Part shown: piece after piece, positions 47,332-58,978 of the stretch
How the letters are laid out: each line of letters opens with the position of its first letter
Position numbering within the stretch: position 1 is the first letter of the stretch
Source: Phialocephala subalpina
Taxonomy: Eukaryota > Ascomycota > Leotiomycetes > Helotiales > Mollisiaceae
Direction of reading: 5' to 3'
DNA: 64,000 nt
Assembly: GCA_900073065.1 (NCBI GenBank)
Contig: FJOG01000008.1
Coordinates: 562,985 to 626,984, forward strand
Notes under the pieces: generated by a model
Database searches by the model: none
What the model was told of the DNA's origin: nothing
The model's input: the letters and a program-made list of their open reading frames with translations, nothing else
Made by a program: the position numbers and the translations under genes

Positions 47332-48287
47332 TATGAGGGAGGATCTCGATGTGGACAACGATCGGCAGGAAGGATCTTCGGAGGGAGCGTGGCTTCACTG
47401 AAGGAATTCAGAATTGCGGTTGGAAAGATTCGATTGAAGGGGACAAGACTCTTCGCACCCGTCAGTGCAACTTCACGGTAACGGAGAGGTGAAATACTTA
47501 CAAAAGCGCTATTGCTGGTGCTCTGGGGAAGAGAGAAAGAGAGAAAGGGGACGCCGTGTCTCGGGGTCGGATTGGCCAGTATATGCCGGATTGTTTGGCT
47601 AGAGGGCCTTCGCAGAAGTCCAGGGAGGGAGAAAGCTAAGATAAAATCATCCCAAGATCGCTAATCGTGGAGCATTGGCGTGCTAGTCATGCGCGGGGTG
47701 TCGACTTTGGAGTTCGTTTGAAGGGGAGGTTCAAGACCGGAGGAGCCATACACGACAAAGCTGGGGAACAAGCCGGCAGCCAGCACCCATGCATGGAAGG
47801 ACGGTGACCATCAGGCCTGCTGGGAAAACATGGCGGCCAGGACAGTCAGGGAGACACGAACCGACGCGGCGGAGAGGGGGAGCATCCCAGTGGAGGAGCT
47901 CCATTGCTGGGCTGCAGGTCCTCCATTGCAGTTCCTTTCCAAGCTCCTGTCGTCATAACGCCCGGCTGCTACTGTACTGTCAGGGACACGGCGATCCTTG
48001 CTAGGGCCGAGATCTGGATAGCGCCAGCGCACGATGAGGCTTTCTTGCCGTTCGGGGTTGCAGGCGGGGTCGAGTCGACTGTTTTTTGGGTGGTGGTGCA
48101 GAGAGGGTGAGGTGTGTCAGCAGAATTTCGAAATGGCTGGCGGCTCAACAAGCGCGTCGCCAAGCACCGACCGGCAGGATCCGCGTGTGGCCGCCCAATG
48201 GGCAGACAGCAATTTACGGCGTCCCTACCATAGCTGCTGCTTTAAGCAACCCCCACCTCGCTCTGCCCTGCCCCCGCCCTCATTTTC
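47332..48287. other. Intergenic, no gene seen
   Basis: About 950 bases, GC-richer than the flanking element. No supported coding frame. Confidence 0.45.
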
Positions 48288-48775
48288 TCCAGCATGGGTT
48301 CTGGATTCTAACGCGTTGTAAATTTAGAATAACTTTTGAAGCTCTAAATTAGAGGTAATTTTTGATTCTATTCTAATTTTATGGAAAGTGGGTCCACATA
48401 ATAAAGCAGTCCAAAACGGGGAAAATATCCAAAACACTCCAAATAAAGGCCAATAATTTACTAGGCAACTGGAATGTCCCTATGTCCACGTCCTCATCTT
48501 CTCCTCCCCTTCTTCTTCCATCTCAATCAAAAGCTTCTATAATTCCACTTTCTCTTCTTCTGTAGCCAGGCCCCTCGGCCAGTCTGCAAACGTAGAGAGC
48601 TGATGAAATGATTATAATGAGTAGAGTTTTCACTGTGTAGAAGCCTTGTAACTGAGGCATCAATTCATGTGACCCATATAAATTATGATAATTTTTGACC
48701 CTCGAAACCGCCTAATTTTCTAATTAGGGCTAATTTTTAAAGATTACAGATAATTTTAGGACCCTACTCCAGCAT
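48288..48775. mobile_element. Candidate hAT-like MITE, about 470 bp
   Basis: An AT-rich, non-coding block is bounded by identical direct repeats TCCAGCAT at 48288-48295 and 48768-48775 (the match extends one base to CTCCAGCAT). An 8-bp duplication is the hAT signature. Inside, the ends are imperfect inverted repeats: left GGGTTCTGGATTCTAA, right read backwards TAGGGTCCTAAAATTATC. A second inner pair ends in TGGGTCCACAT and TGGGTCACAT. Composition changes sharply at both boundaries. No transposase is encoded, so it would be a non-autonomous copy. Confidence 0.55.
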
Positions 48776-49262
48776 ATTTTGGCGGGAAACGGGGCGCCTT
48801 CGCATCACCACACGTCCAATTGTCGCCCTCGGAGTGCTGATTGCATTGCTTCGTCCCAGACGTGGCGTGAGCGGTTCCGTGGGCCGTGGGACGCTGTAAT
48901 TATAGTTTTGAGCCTCACCATGGCGCCAACGCGGGGGAGTGTTTACAGAGCTGATAATATTGAAGTATGTATAGTAGTAGATTGCAACCAAGCTATGAAA
49001 TCGCAATTCCCTTTTAAACCTCCATTGCAGCTCCGAGGTCATCTCCCAGTTGATCCAGCTCTTAGTCCTGGCACCGAACCAGAAATCGAAGTAAAGACAG
49101 CAAGAGGCCAAGGAATGAATACAACCTGTGTGTATTTCGACCCGGTGGGGATACAGAGGCAAAAGAACAAGCGACAAGACACCAAGATAACAAGCGACAA
49201 GTGACAAGTGACCAAAGCCCGTCCAACATGATAGCGCCCTTCCACAGTAGACATCTTGAACT
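48776..49262. other. Intergenic, no gene seen
   Basis: About 490 bases between the candidate MITE and the small membrane protein gene. No supported frame. Confidence 0.5.
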
Positions 49263-50014
49263 TCAGAGGTGTGATCCCGATCCTTCTCTTGAGAAGCGAG
49301 TGTGCTGTGCTTCCAAGTCTGCCAAACGATGCTCATCCCCAAAAACCCCATCTTGATGCATCCTGGCGAACTCATGAGCACTGGAGATGGCTAGTTGGGC
49401 TCCCGCGACAGCCAAGAAAACGTCCGAAATCGTGATCAAAACTTGCGGCCACCTTGGGGCACCCTTGTGCCAAAGTGCCCAGGCAACGAGGACAGATATG
49501 AGGCTCAGAATGCATAGAAAGGTGAAAGTGCGTCGCCGTTCCAGACGAAAACCGTCCTTGCTAAGCAAAGCTGGCACCATAGCGGCACAGAGGCTAATAG
49601 CTCGAAGAATCGTAGCGGACACTAATGCGAACAGAAAGTTCCCGGTATAGTAGTACGCAAACGTTAATCCGATCACGGTGCAGAGGGCGGGAGACATGAT
49701 TGCCCATGTGATGCCACGGCCATGGAAATCGTTTGGAGATGAATGACCTTCATCTACAGCGAAGTGACGGGTCGAAACCGTCTTCCTGCTCCTAGTCGCT
49801 GATGACATGGCTCTTGGTCCTAGCATAGAGAGATCTGGTCGGGCGAAAAAAGTAAGTGTAATGTTCAGTGCAAATGAAAAGCAGCTTTGGTGACAGTGCG
49901 CCTACCAGCATCATCTGACGCTTCTCCAACAGCGACACCCTCAGTGAAATTGCTCGGATGAGCATTGCTTGGTTCCCCATACTGTACTTTATCAGTTTTA
50001 AGCTCACCAGACAT
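49263..50014 (-). CDS. Small four-helix membrane protein of unknown function
   Basis: Exons 49906-50014 and 49263-49819 give 221 aa; splicing joins GEASDDA to GPRAMSSATRSRKT in phase. Four hydrophobic segments: WAIMSPALCTVIGLTFAYYY, FLFALVSATILRAISLCAAM, FTFLCILSLISVLVAWALW and VLITISDVFLAVAGAQLAIS. The N-terminal 60 residues are polar and the C-terminus is charged. No family recognised. The exon 1 start at MSGELKTDK is the best ATG, but an upstream in-frame start is not excluded. Confidence 0.6.
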
Positions 50015-52434
50015 TGACAGCGAGAGGTGAAAATAAATAGCTGCCTGACCTGGCGAAATGTAGCGTGTCTGGCTGCCGCCGGAAGCGGAGTGGTGATGGC
50101 TGAGGCTGACATGCTGAACACTGAAGACTCGATGGTAATCAGAGAATTCAGAGAATTGGGGATTCGAGTGAGCAAAATTGTCGAAGTGATGGAATAATGT
50201 GCAGAGATTTGGACGCTGGTTCCGTAGCCAAGCCAAGGCCTGAAAGCTTTTAAGAAGATTTGATGAGATGGAGCAATGAGTTCGAAGAAATTTGGTCTAT
50301 ATCTCATGGTATTCGATATTTAGCGAAATCCACTAATCTCACCGGTCTGATACTCGATCATATCTCCGCTCGGCAGACCTCCTTGTGTTTCAGTGGCCTA
50401 ATTGCTAAGGCCATTTAATTCACACATCGCTTGTCCAAAAGCCGAGAACAAACAGGACCGAAAAGGGGTTAGTTGAACTCGGCCGTGGACCACTGAGCTC
50501 TTTCAATGTAATTCGAGCCGACACTCTCAAGTAGAGGGACACATTCTATCTGCCTGACGACTCGTTTGCACGCTGCTTTGAGGGAAAAGAACAACTGTAC
50601 CCAAATGGGTTAGAGGAGGAAACGGCTGTGAATGCAGAGCTCCTCGTTGGAGGGTTCCGAGTCAAGCTCACTTAGTGACGTCCGGAGGGTGGGGGACGGA
50701 AAAAACCCAGGTTCCCGCCGCTTTTGTCTTTCAGAGCAGCTTGGGAAACTGGAGAGTGATCCTGCAGGACAGAAGGGAGTTACCAGGATGATGCTGGCCG
50801 ATGCTGCGTCGTTGACAGCCTGTGGACGAGCAAGACAGGCTGTGCTTTGCTTCCGATGTCCCGGAGCCGACCAGATAACAAAGCCAATACGCGCAATACG
50901 AGAACGATCTTCGGTATTCCGCTTTCAACACCTCGTAACTCAGTAGAGGTAGAGTCCCAGAGCGTGGAATCTTCGGTCGAGTTTACCAATCCCAATATGC
51001 TCCCTCGATGAGGCTAAAATCCACGACACTGCCCTCGACAGTCTCTGAAAACAGCGAATATTGCACTCTCCTCGCAAACTTCAAGTTGGCCGGGCCAGGG
51101 GAGGCTAATCGATCTGTTTTGCAGATTGCTGCCCTTCAACATCTCCATTCCACCATCCAGCAGATCACCCGATACGCAAGAGTTTCCAGCAATGCCTGCA
51201 CATTCTTGTGACACTCGGCTGCCACACCCGATCTACCCAAACGCCCGACAATGCCTACAGATTTTAGTTGAAGTCAGGATGTTTTCCCACAGTCAACCAC
51301 TCAGGTGAACACCCGGTCCACCCGAACAGTGCCTGCATGTTTCAGTGGCATCGTGCTTGCAGTCCCAAACCACCACCCAGCGAAGCACCCAACCAAGGCA
51401 AGCTAAGTAGTTGCAGCTCTTGACAGGGGTCAGGCTGACATCCTCCAACCACCACTCAGGAGAGCAATCGAAGGCACAAGACACCCAGTTCACCCTCGCT
51501 GTGGACAGTACGGCGGTGGAGGAATGGGTGGCATTGGACCAATGAAAGCTTCCCCCCGATCAGACTGCGACCGTGAGGTGTAGATGCAAAGCTGAGACGA
51601 GGATGGGCGTGATTGAAAGAGAGCCTTGCTGCGCCATCTTGATGGTGACGAGAACCTGCAGTATGATAGAGGAGACCAAGAAAGTCTTAGAGTCGCCCTC
51701 AACAGTCGCAATCTTTCGTACGGAATCTGAGTTGAAACATGATGCCAGACTACTTCGGTAAGAATGGTTCGACTGCTGGTGGTATATATCCGAATGCTGT
51801 TGTTGGTTTACGAGTGACGTCGAGAAAAGCCTCGTTTTCGTCAGCCGATGGCGTTTTTAGCGGCAGTAGGGGGCCACGCGGAGGAACCCCGCCAAGCCTC
51901 ACAATCAAGACATCATGCTAGCCTCGAAGTCGAGGTCGAAGTTGCAAGGCGGAGTTGGCAAGCATTCTGGGTAGAATGAGAGAGCTCATTCGTGTTGCGA
52001 GACGTGCGAAGTCAACAGTCTTTATGATGTTGACGTAGGGGATAACTCGCTGGCTCTTCGTATTTCCACAAGGAGTAGTGTGACGTGACTTTTGCCCTTT
52101 GGCTTTTACCCTAGGGTAAAACTCGAGCAGGAGTAGGGGAAAAGTAGCAAAAACGATCCAATGGCTTGTTCCACGGCACTGCTGTCTGACCACATGGGTA
52201 GCGCGTTGCCGACACCTAACGACGGGGTGGGCGGCATTATCGGGCGTGGGTACCCTTCTCTCTTATTGGCTGCCTACAAGCGCCTCTCCAGCTTGCGACG
52301 ATCTTGGCAGCCTCTTTCCAATCTCTTGGGTTTTCATTTCTCAATTGACGACCAGTTTACAATTTCAACATTACCTCTACGTCGCACAAAAGATTTTTCG
52401 CTGTTGAAAGACTGCGAGCTCATTCAAAACAAGC
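50015..52434. other. Intergenic, 2.4 kb without a recognised gene
   Basis: Many short frames (60-140 codons) on both strands, none with a domain or consistent splice partners. Around 51180-51360 the phrase resembling AATGCCTGCA recurs three times in poorly conserved units of about 70 bases, too weak to call a repeat array. Confidence 0.45.
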
Positions 52435-54118
52435 ATGGTATGGCAAGATGGACAGCACAAACTCGTGTTCGCGTCGAGCGCTCAATCCAGAAAAATCAGG
52501 AAGAGCATTCCACCCCTCGTACCTATACCGATATCAACACCGTACCAGCAAGAGACTCGAATCATCTTTCCATCTCGAGGTTACGATGAACACTCCACGG
52601 AAGCATGGAATGTGCCGAAATCTCCACTATTGCAAGGTGGTCAGAGTGAAGTCAATGCCTCTGTGATGCGCGGCGCACAATCTAGGATAGAATCTGCAGT
52701 GAAACGAGATGAGAACGGCCTCAAATTCGAGCTGCAAGAAGAGTTTTTAGTAGATTGGCCTTCTAATGCTGATGCCGATAATGCACCGATCGGAGAACCG
52801 CCAGTTCCGAACTATTGTTGTTCGACGGCATCAAAACGAAAATCAATATCACTAGAAGCTCCTCAGTTATGTCAATCAAACGATAATAAAAAGAGCAAAT
52901 CCTGTACGTAGCTCCCAGAGCTCAATATGAGTTCAAGACAAGTCGAATCTGTAAACGTGCTTACAATGCCCTCAGGTAACCCAGAGGCCAGGTACTGCTG
53001 CAGGAGATCACTGTCTCCTGAATTTCTAGGTAATTCTCTACTTTGAATGTTTTTGATATCAGACGAAGCTCATACATACAGTTCCAGCGACGAAGCCAAA
53101 GACCACCCAGACTCATGAGATCACAACAGGATTACCACAAAGTGGTCCAATGAACATTCCGAGTTTACTTGAGCAGCCGGAGCAACAAGAAACCGTGGAG
53201 TATCCTATTTGCGTCCCAATCGACAAATGGAACGAAAGTTTGAATGCGTCATTTTCTGACTATACGTGGACGGGCGAATTCTGCTCTGCTAGGGTCGAAA
53301 CCTCAATCAACCAGACAGTCACAAGCTTCGACACGAAATTTACGCCATTTGAAGCCCCCTCCGCGAACTTCGACTTCGACTTCGACTTCGACTGGAAGGA
53401 GATTGACGAGTCTGATTTTCCAATTATTGGTCTGGAGGAGGACTTTCCACAATACTCCGCCCCAGGATACTTTTTTGGAGACAAAACCTTGCAGCGATCA
53501 GCTCCTTCATCACTATCAAGCGACGAGTTGTCTGAATTCGACTCGTGGAATTCCCCATGCGATATGATTTCTTGGGAGTGGACTTCACCAGAACCAGCGT
53601 CGCAATTCTCGACTTCATTTGAATTGAGCCCAGCATCAATTACACCTTCCACGCCCGAGGTATCCGTCTCTCAGAACCGCTCGTCAGATATAAGGCGTAG
53701 GAAGTCGGCACGTAGAGAGGCGTGGCACGCATGCCCCATCAAGCATTGCTCCAGGCGCGGAACGGAGGGGGGATTCCACCGCAAGGATCATCTAGTCCAG
53801 CATTTGCGCACCTTTCACTCCTGGAGCCATGAGGACTTGGTGCCTGGTTTCTGCCCACACAAGGGCTGTTGCTATTCTAGGGAACCAGGGAATGAAAAGA
53901 GAGTATTTTCGACCTTTAGAGATTATTCAAGGCATCTGAGGAACGGTCATGACGAGAGTGTGTTCAACTGTCCTGTTCCTGGCTGTCGCCGAAAGGGAGC
54001 AAATGGGTACTCTGGACAGGCGAATTTGCGAAGGCATGTGAAAACAATGCATCCTCATATGATTGATAAGGTTATGGCGGATCAGGGCCACTCGTTTGCA
54101 TGTCTATCAGATACATAG
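52435..54118 (+). CDS. C2H2 zinc-finger transcription factor
   Basis: Exons 52435-52903, 52976-53029 and 53082-54118 give 519 aa with all phases matching; the 54-nt middle exon adds CNPEARYCCRRSLSPEFL. Near residues 375-505 lie three C2H2-type fingers with long loops: ACPIKHCSRRGTEGGFHRKD ending in H-x4-H, FCPHKGCCYSREPGNEKRVF ending HLRNGH, and CPVPGCRRKGANGYSGQANL ending HVKTMH. This spacing is common in ascomycete-specific regulators. A central acidic segment contains FDFDFDFDW, encoded by a pure TTCGAC run at 53369-53392, and may be an activation domain. Start at 52435 is the first ATG of the open frame. The target genes are unknown. Confidence 0.8.
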
Positions 54119-54212
54119 CAAACACGTTAGGCACGCGCTCTTGTGAGTCCTAGAAGTGTGTGTTTGCTTAATAGACGAATTTGACTCAAAATACTCCTAG
54201 TCTCAGGATCAG

Positions 54213-55413
54213 TCTATCTAATAAGTCAGTCAGTCAGTCAGCAGTTGAAGGTAAACCATTAACTGATTGACGGGTCTCAATAAGCCCAACTGATTGGCTT
54301 AATATAATCAACTAATCAGTTGACTAATTAGTTGGAAGTAAAGATATAAAAATTTATATATCTAAATTTATAATATGAAATAGTATATATAACTTGCAAA
54401 ATTATGTAAGTAGCTTATTATTCCTTCTCTCATAAATAAGACGGTATCCAAGGCGCTAAACCCAATGTTTCGTATCTCGAGAGGAAGTACTAGTTATTAT
54501 ATAATATCTCCGTAGGCTAGGGGCGTGGATAGGCCTATTATCAAACAAAGGCTCTCTAAGGACAAAAGGCGAGTAATTGATAAGTTTATTAAGATTGGGA
54601 AGGAAGTTAAGATTATAGTTATTATTATATGCTAGTAGTAATCGCTGATATTAGTCGCGACGTGAAGAAGGGAGCGGTATAGCCTTTAGTTGCCCTAAAA
54701 CCGTAAAAGCATTAATAAGAGGGAGAATATTGTGGCAGGGTCATATGAGTTTCTCAAAAATCCTTGTTTGTATTAGGTAGTTTCGGGGGTTTATGCTAGC
54801 CACGTGCTCCCCAGTACATAAGGAGCTCTTTGCTCTCTGAGAACAATCAAGCATCTTTGCCCACTCCATTTACAGGCTTATTCTACGTATGGCTGATTAC
54901 TCTGCGCGACGATTATCGAATTAGTCCAGCCCATTGGCTGAGACGAAGTGACTTACAGTTGGGCGCTCGTTTATTGCCCTTCTACAATATTTGGTGTTGC
55001 AAATGATTCTTCGATAATTTGCTGTAATTCTAAGGGTATAGAGCCTTTAGAAGACATGATTTAAGTGATGGTTAATAATAATAAGGAGTACTAATTGATT
55101 TGAGACGCGTTGTACGATAGAAAAGTTGCATTCTAAGTCACGAGATTAAGGTTTTAGATCAATTAAAAGCCTTTTATTACGTTTTTCCGATTCGAAATCC
55201 TTATTAAAATACTAAAAACTTACCCCAAAAATGATTATTTCCCCACTAAAAAGCATTCTAAAATCACAAAATCTAATTATCTGAATTGATAAATTACTAA
55301 TCAGTTGAGTAATTAACTAGCTTATTGGCTGATCTAATTTAAAATGGTCAACTGATTGGCTTTAACCGACGACTGATCAGTTGACTGATCAGTCAATTGA
55401 CTTATTGGATAGC
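54213..55413. repeat. AT-rich element with long degenerate inverted ends
   Basis: The left end (CTATCTAATAAGTCAGTCAG from 54214) and the right end read backwards (CTATCCAATAAGTCAATTGA from 55412) are similar for over 100 bases. Both carry repeated CAGTTGACTGATCAGT-type phrases and a CCAATCAGTTGA or CCAACTGATTGG block. The roughly 900 bases between are AT-rich with no coding frame. The differences between the arms are mostly C/T and G/A, as expected after RIP. It looks like an old DNA transposon or foldback element. Confidence 0.6.
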
Positions 55414-56065
55414 CTGCTTAGGATTAATTTTCCCTTTCGCTAGTTCCGTTTTAGTCTGCGGATATGAGCAATTGCTGCTTAACCTAAGCCAAGGGTGAGT
55501 ATACCTAAGCTAAGGATGAGCATGCCGGAGCAGAGGCTGAGCAGAGGCTGAGCAGAGCGTTGAATTGGTGTGGTTAACGCACTAATTAGGAATTCCTTAC
55601 TTCCTTATTCCTAAGCTAGCCCTAAAGACCTTTGTTCATAATTATTTTTATTTCTAGTCCTTAATAGTTCAATAATAGTTTCTTAATAGCTTTTTAACAG
55701 CTTATATACAATGGATTATAAGCGCACCTTAGCTAAATCCTTAATTAGCTTGGAAATAGTCTACATGTTCGCTTCACTTCTTCCCGGCTTCCAGTCAAAT
55801 TTCAACTACAGAATCAACATGCATCTGTTTCCCCCTTTAGCAGCGGCTGTACCTCTCCAACAAACCCAGACTCTGGACTGATTACTTGCTCAAAGGCAGA
55901 TTGTATCTTCCATAAGGCTGGGCATAGTTATCACCCCGTCGCAATCGATTCGTTTACGCGGCAGGTGATACAATATTACCAATCGACAGCTGCGTCGGAC
56001 GTGAGTGGGCACGCGACTATACCTCGAGCATCCAGATATGATGCCATCGGAGAGCTTCTCGGCGG
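55414..56065. other. AT-rich spacer, no gene seen
   Basis: Contains a short tandem duplication near 55487-55560 (CCTAAGC-AAGG-GAG and GAGCAGAGGCT repeated twice). No coding frame with a recognisable domain. Confidence 0.45.
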
Positions 56066-56650
56066 TTGGAGTTACCATGTAGGTACGATATGTTCCGAGC
56101 AGTCATGGGGGGCGTTCGGACGCCTGGCTTGGACTTTTGTTCTGTCTCGGTGATCAACTGCTTCACTGGAAACTTTTCATTCGCAGAGCCAGATGAAAGT
56201 CTTGGGATCTGCAGTAGCTGCACCGACCTTTCGTCGCAAGTTTCTGGATACTGCGACATCACCAGCGGCGACAGCGTCGATTATTGCAACGAGAATTTGA
56301 CACGAGACTGTCCACTTGCGTCGGCGTTCCGTCAGCGACCTTTGCTAAGAACGCGAGGGATTCAACACTCCGAAAAGTCAGAGACAAGAAGATAGTCATT
56401 CCCAACAAATCTTTCTCCAAAAGTCGATCTCACTTTCTCCGGTGGAGTATGTCGATAAAAACTGTACCGCCGAGAAGGGGCTTTCCGACATTAATAGAGT
56501 GTATCGAAACGGAAAGTTGATTCCGAAGAGAGGGTCAACTCAGATTGAGATGCTCGCAGGACTCCAGGATGCAATGCAGGGAGCTTTGCCAAAGCAAGGA
56601 ATTGATTATATTTCCTTGACGAGACAAACACGAAGTTTGTCAGTGTAACG
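56066..56650 (+). pseudogene. DUF3176-type membrane protein fragment
   Basis: The frame 56066-56395 reads CFTGNFSFAEPDESLGICSS followed by CTDLSSQVSGYCDI, which matches the extracellular block of fungal DUF3176 proteins (usually CPTGNC-W-P then L-VCS-CxDvtsqv). A following frame (56442-56650) carries EYVDKNCTAEKGLSDINRVY and may be the next segment. The family is normally over 600 residues with N- and C-terminal membrane helices; neither is seen here and the frames do not join, so this is a remnant. Assignment rests on one motif. Confidence 0.5.
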
Positions 56651-57129
56651 GTTCGCTATCGGCGTACTGTCGGTTGGTTGTATGTGATAGGATATCAAGT
56701 AATAGAGGAGAATGAACACGGTTCAAGCGGTTACCAAGTACGGGTTAAGATACTTCATTTGATTTGAGCACGAAGCTCCTATCTAAAGAGAACTCCATTT
56801 AGTTATATAGAACCTTTCTGCTTACAAGGCCGAGGGGGCCGAGAGGGTCAGAGTCTCTCTCCCCTTTGGTCCCTTTGATCCATCACGTGATTCTCTAGTC
56901 CCGTGAGACCCCCCATGACCCGAGCTTACTCGCTTGCTGAGCCTATGGTCCACTACGTAGAGTCATGTGGTTCGTCATACTATCCCCCTTCTAGCTTAGC
57001 GCTGTCCCGACGTTTATTATCCCCGAAACCTTGAGAAGGGGATACGACGAGAAGTTGTACCCACTTTCCGCCATAGTAGGGTCTTAAAATCACGTGAGCT
57101 TTTAAAGTAGCTTTTAGCTAGGAGACAGA
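56651..57129. other. Spacer, no gene seen
   Basis: About 480 bases of non-coding sequence leading into the tandem repeat; two purine/pyrimidine-biased patches only. Confidence 0.45.
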
Positions 57130-57281
57130 GGCATTGTGAGAGACAAAGGCATTGTGAGAGACAAAGGCATTGTGAAAAACAAAGGCATTGTGAGAGACAA
57201 AGGCATTGTGAGAGACAAATGCATTGTGAGAAACAAAAGCATTATAAGAGACAAAAGTATTATGAGAAACAAAGGCACTAT
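57130..57281. repeat. Tandem repeat, 18-nt unit, eight copies plus a partial
   Basis: The unit GGCATTGTGAGAGACAAA repeats head to tail from 57130. Copies 1, 2, 4 and 5 are identical; copies 3 and 6-8 drift mainly by G-to-A changes (GTG to ATA, GAGAG to GAAAA). A partial copy GGCACTAT ends the array. There is no spacer structure as in CRISPR and no long open frame through it. Confidence 0.9.
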
Positions 57282-57535
57282 AATTTAACTAGCCGCGCTA
57301 CGCGCGCTAGCCTTAGAATAAAGTACTTAATTACTTGAGACTTAGAAAGACTTCGAGTTAAGAGGGACTTAGAGTTTATTTCGGGTTAGGAAGGGTGGTA
57401 ACGCCTCCTACTTGTAGGTAAGGAAATATCGTGGAAAGGCTATAGCCTTTTTCCTTTAATATACTATTATCGCGTATTAGAGACTAATAACGCATTGCAT
57501 TATCTGATCGCATATTAAATACTAGTTTCTCGGTT

Positions 57536-58021
57536 ATGCCTTATACCCGCTGTGAAATACAAGATTGGTCTTGCGAGGTATTTGATTTTGTAGGTTCTCG
57601 AAAATGTGGTGCTTATGTCTTGGCAAAGGTGTTATGTGATGTCGATGGTTTATCCCTAATAGCATGGGCTAAACTTTATCGTGAAGGAGAAAGACTCTAG
57701 CGGGAGGAGGAGGAGGCCTTGTGGCGCTCCCAAGATGTAATGGCCCGCGCCATTGCCTAGTCCCAAGAGGAATTGGCGCGCGTATCCCGTTTGCGTAAAC
57801 AACAGAAACTCCTTTGGTCCCGTGGTTCTGGAATGCTGCGTCGCGGTATTTCTGCTATAAATGAGTTGGATGCGGTTAAAAAGCGGGAGCGCCTGGCTGC
57901 CGAAGTAGCTAAGATTCTTATCGTAGTTTCTTCCGCGGGTGAGTTTGTATTCGAGTTTGAGCCTGCTGATCCTTTTTGGGTAACCCTGGGTTTTGACGGT
58001 GGAACGTTGCTAGCCTCTTAA
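57536..58021 (+). pseudogene. Short ORF family relic with two TAG stops
   Basis: One frame from ATG 57536 to TAA 58019-58021 (161 codons) is broken only by TAG at 57698-57700 and TAG at 57758-57760. The C-terminal part, SRLRKQQKLLWSRGSGMLRRG, then ISAINELDAVKKRERLA, resembles a short arginine-rich coiled-coil ORF that I recall as very numerous in some ascomycete genomes and probably associated with transposons. Both stops fit CAG to TAG. The family name is not known to me. The ORF is probably part of a repeat element. Confidence 0.55.
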
Positions 58022-58171
58022 GGCAGTTGAGCTTATTCTTGGGTTCCCATGTGTTTTTAAAATGTAAGTAATTTATTTATTTGGTTAAGTATATAACCCT
58101 TTGTTTAATATACTTATAATTTAGAATTTCTTTTACTTTATATATAATCCAGCAGGCTCGGCCTCAGATAA

Positions 58172-58596
58172 GACTTGACCCGTCACTATGAACAAGCGGT
58201 GTCAAAACCTAATCAACACAATCCGAGAAAATTCAAAGCAGAAACTGTCATCACTGAAGAGCATGGCGAGTACATCGTGAACAGCGGTGCGACGGTCATG
58301 AAGGCGTTCGACCTGGCGGTTCTGCCGCTCACCAAGAACGATCTCGAGAAGAAGGACAAGGACAAGCAAGAAAAGAGGTTTCTACCTCGGTCTTTGGTAA
58401 GCAATTGGATATGGCAGTACAAGTTATCGAGAACTTTTTGACTGAATTGGAGGAAGCAAGGGGAAAGGTGAAGCTAGCTGAGCCATTCAGCGTGCAGACT
58501 GCGACCAGTGATTTGGACCTCAACTTGTCTGAAATAATGGCAATTAGCGCTCATGATATCAGTGCATGCGAGGACAAATCAAACCGAGGAAATTAG
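58172..58596 (+). pseudogene. DUF6604 family fragment, copy 3 (C-terminal end only)
   Basis: NKRCQNLINTIRENSKQKL near 58188 aligns by eye with NGDCHALLQLVRSEMKTKLG of copy 1. Later FGKQLDMAVQVIENFLTELEEARGK aligns with RENVMDLAIEIIENFIRNLKRTKKE. The two parts are in different frames, with a shift near 58395, and everything before the C-terminal end is missing. It is separated by 15 kb from copies 1 and 2. Confidence 0.6.
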
Positions 58597-58978
58597 GCTG
58601 TAGAATAGAACATCAATCACTTGTAAAACATCAATGCTGCAGTCAAGTGAGTCGTCGTCGTACATAGAGTCACGTGCCCTCGCCTCCCTCAACTGAGAAA
58701 CGTACGATCAGCCTGCATGTCACTCCACATCATGCACGAAATGCGCCGGCAACACGCCATCATCCCCATTCCGTTCTCGAACTCGGATCATTGTCCTGCA
58801 CCTGACCCTGCGATGGTTTACATCGGCACTTTTTTCAGTCATAGAATGCCTCAAAGGAAGCTCCTGCCGCCATTTGTGCTACGATGTCCGCTCTTCATAA
58901 AGGCCCCAGTTCTCCACGAACAAAGACAATTCAATTCAAACTCCTCATCAACCACAAACACTCAACAATATAATCAAG

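Noticed and set aside
49792..50307. 171-codon minus-strand frame overlapping the small membrane protein gene
   Set aside because: It runs through the intron and in the wrong frame of both exons of a better-supported two-exon gene.
51180..51360. Possible ~70-nt repeat around AATGCCTGCA phrases
   Set aside because: Only about ten bases are shared between the three units; too weak.
57130..57281. CRISPR array
   Set aside because: Units are directly adjacent with no unique spacers, and the genome is eukaryotic.
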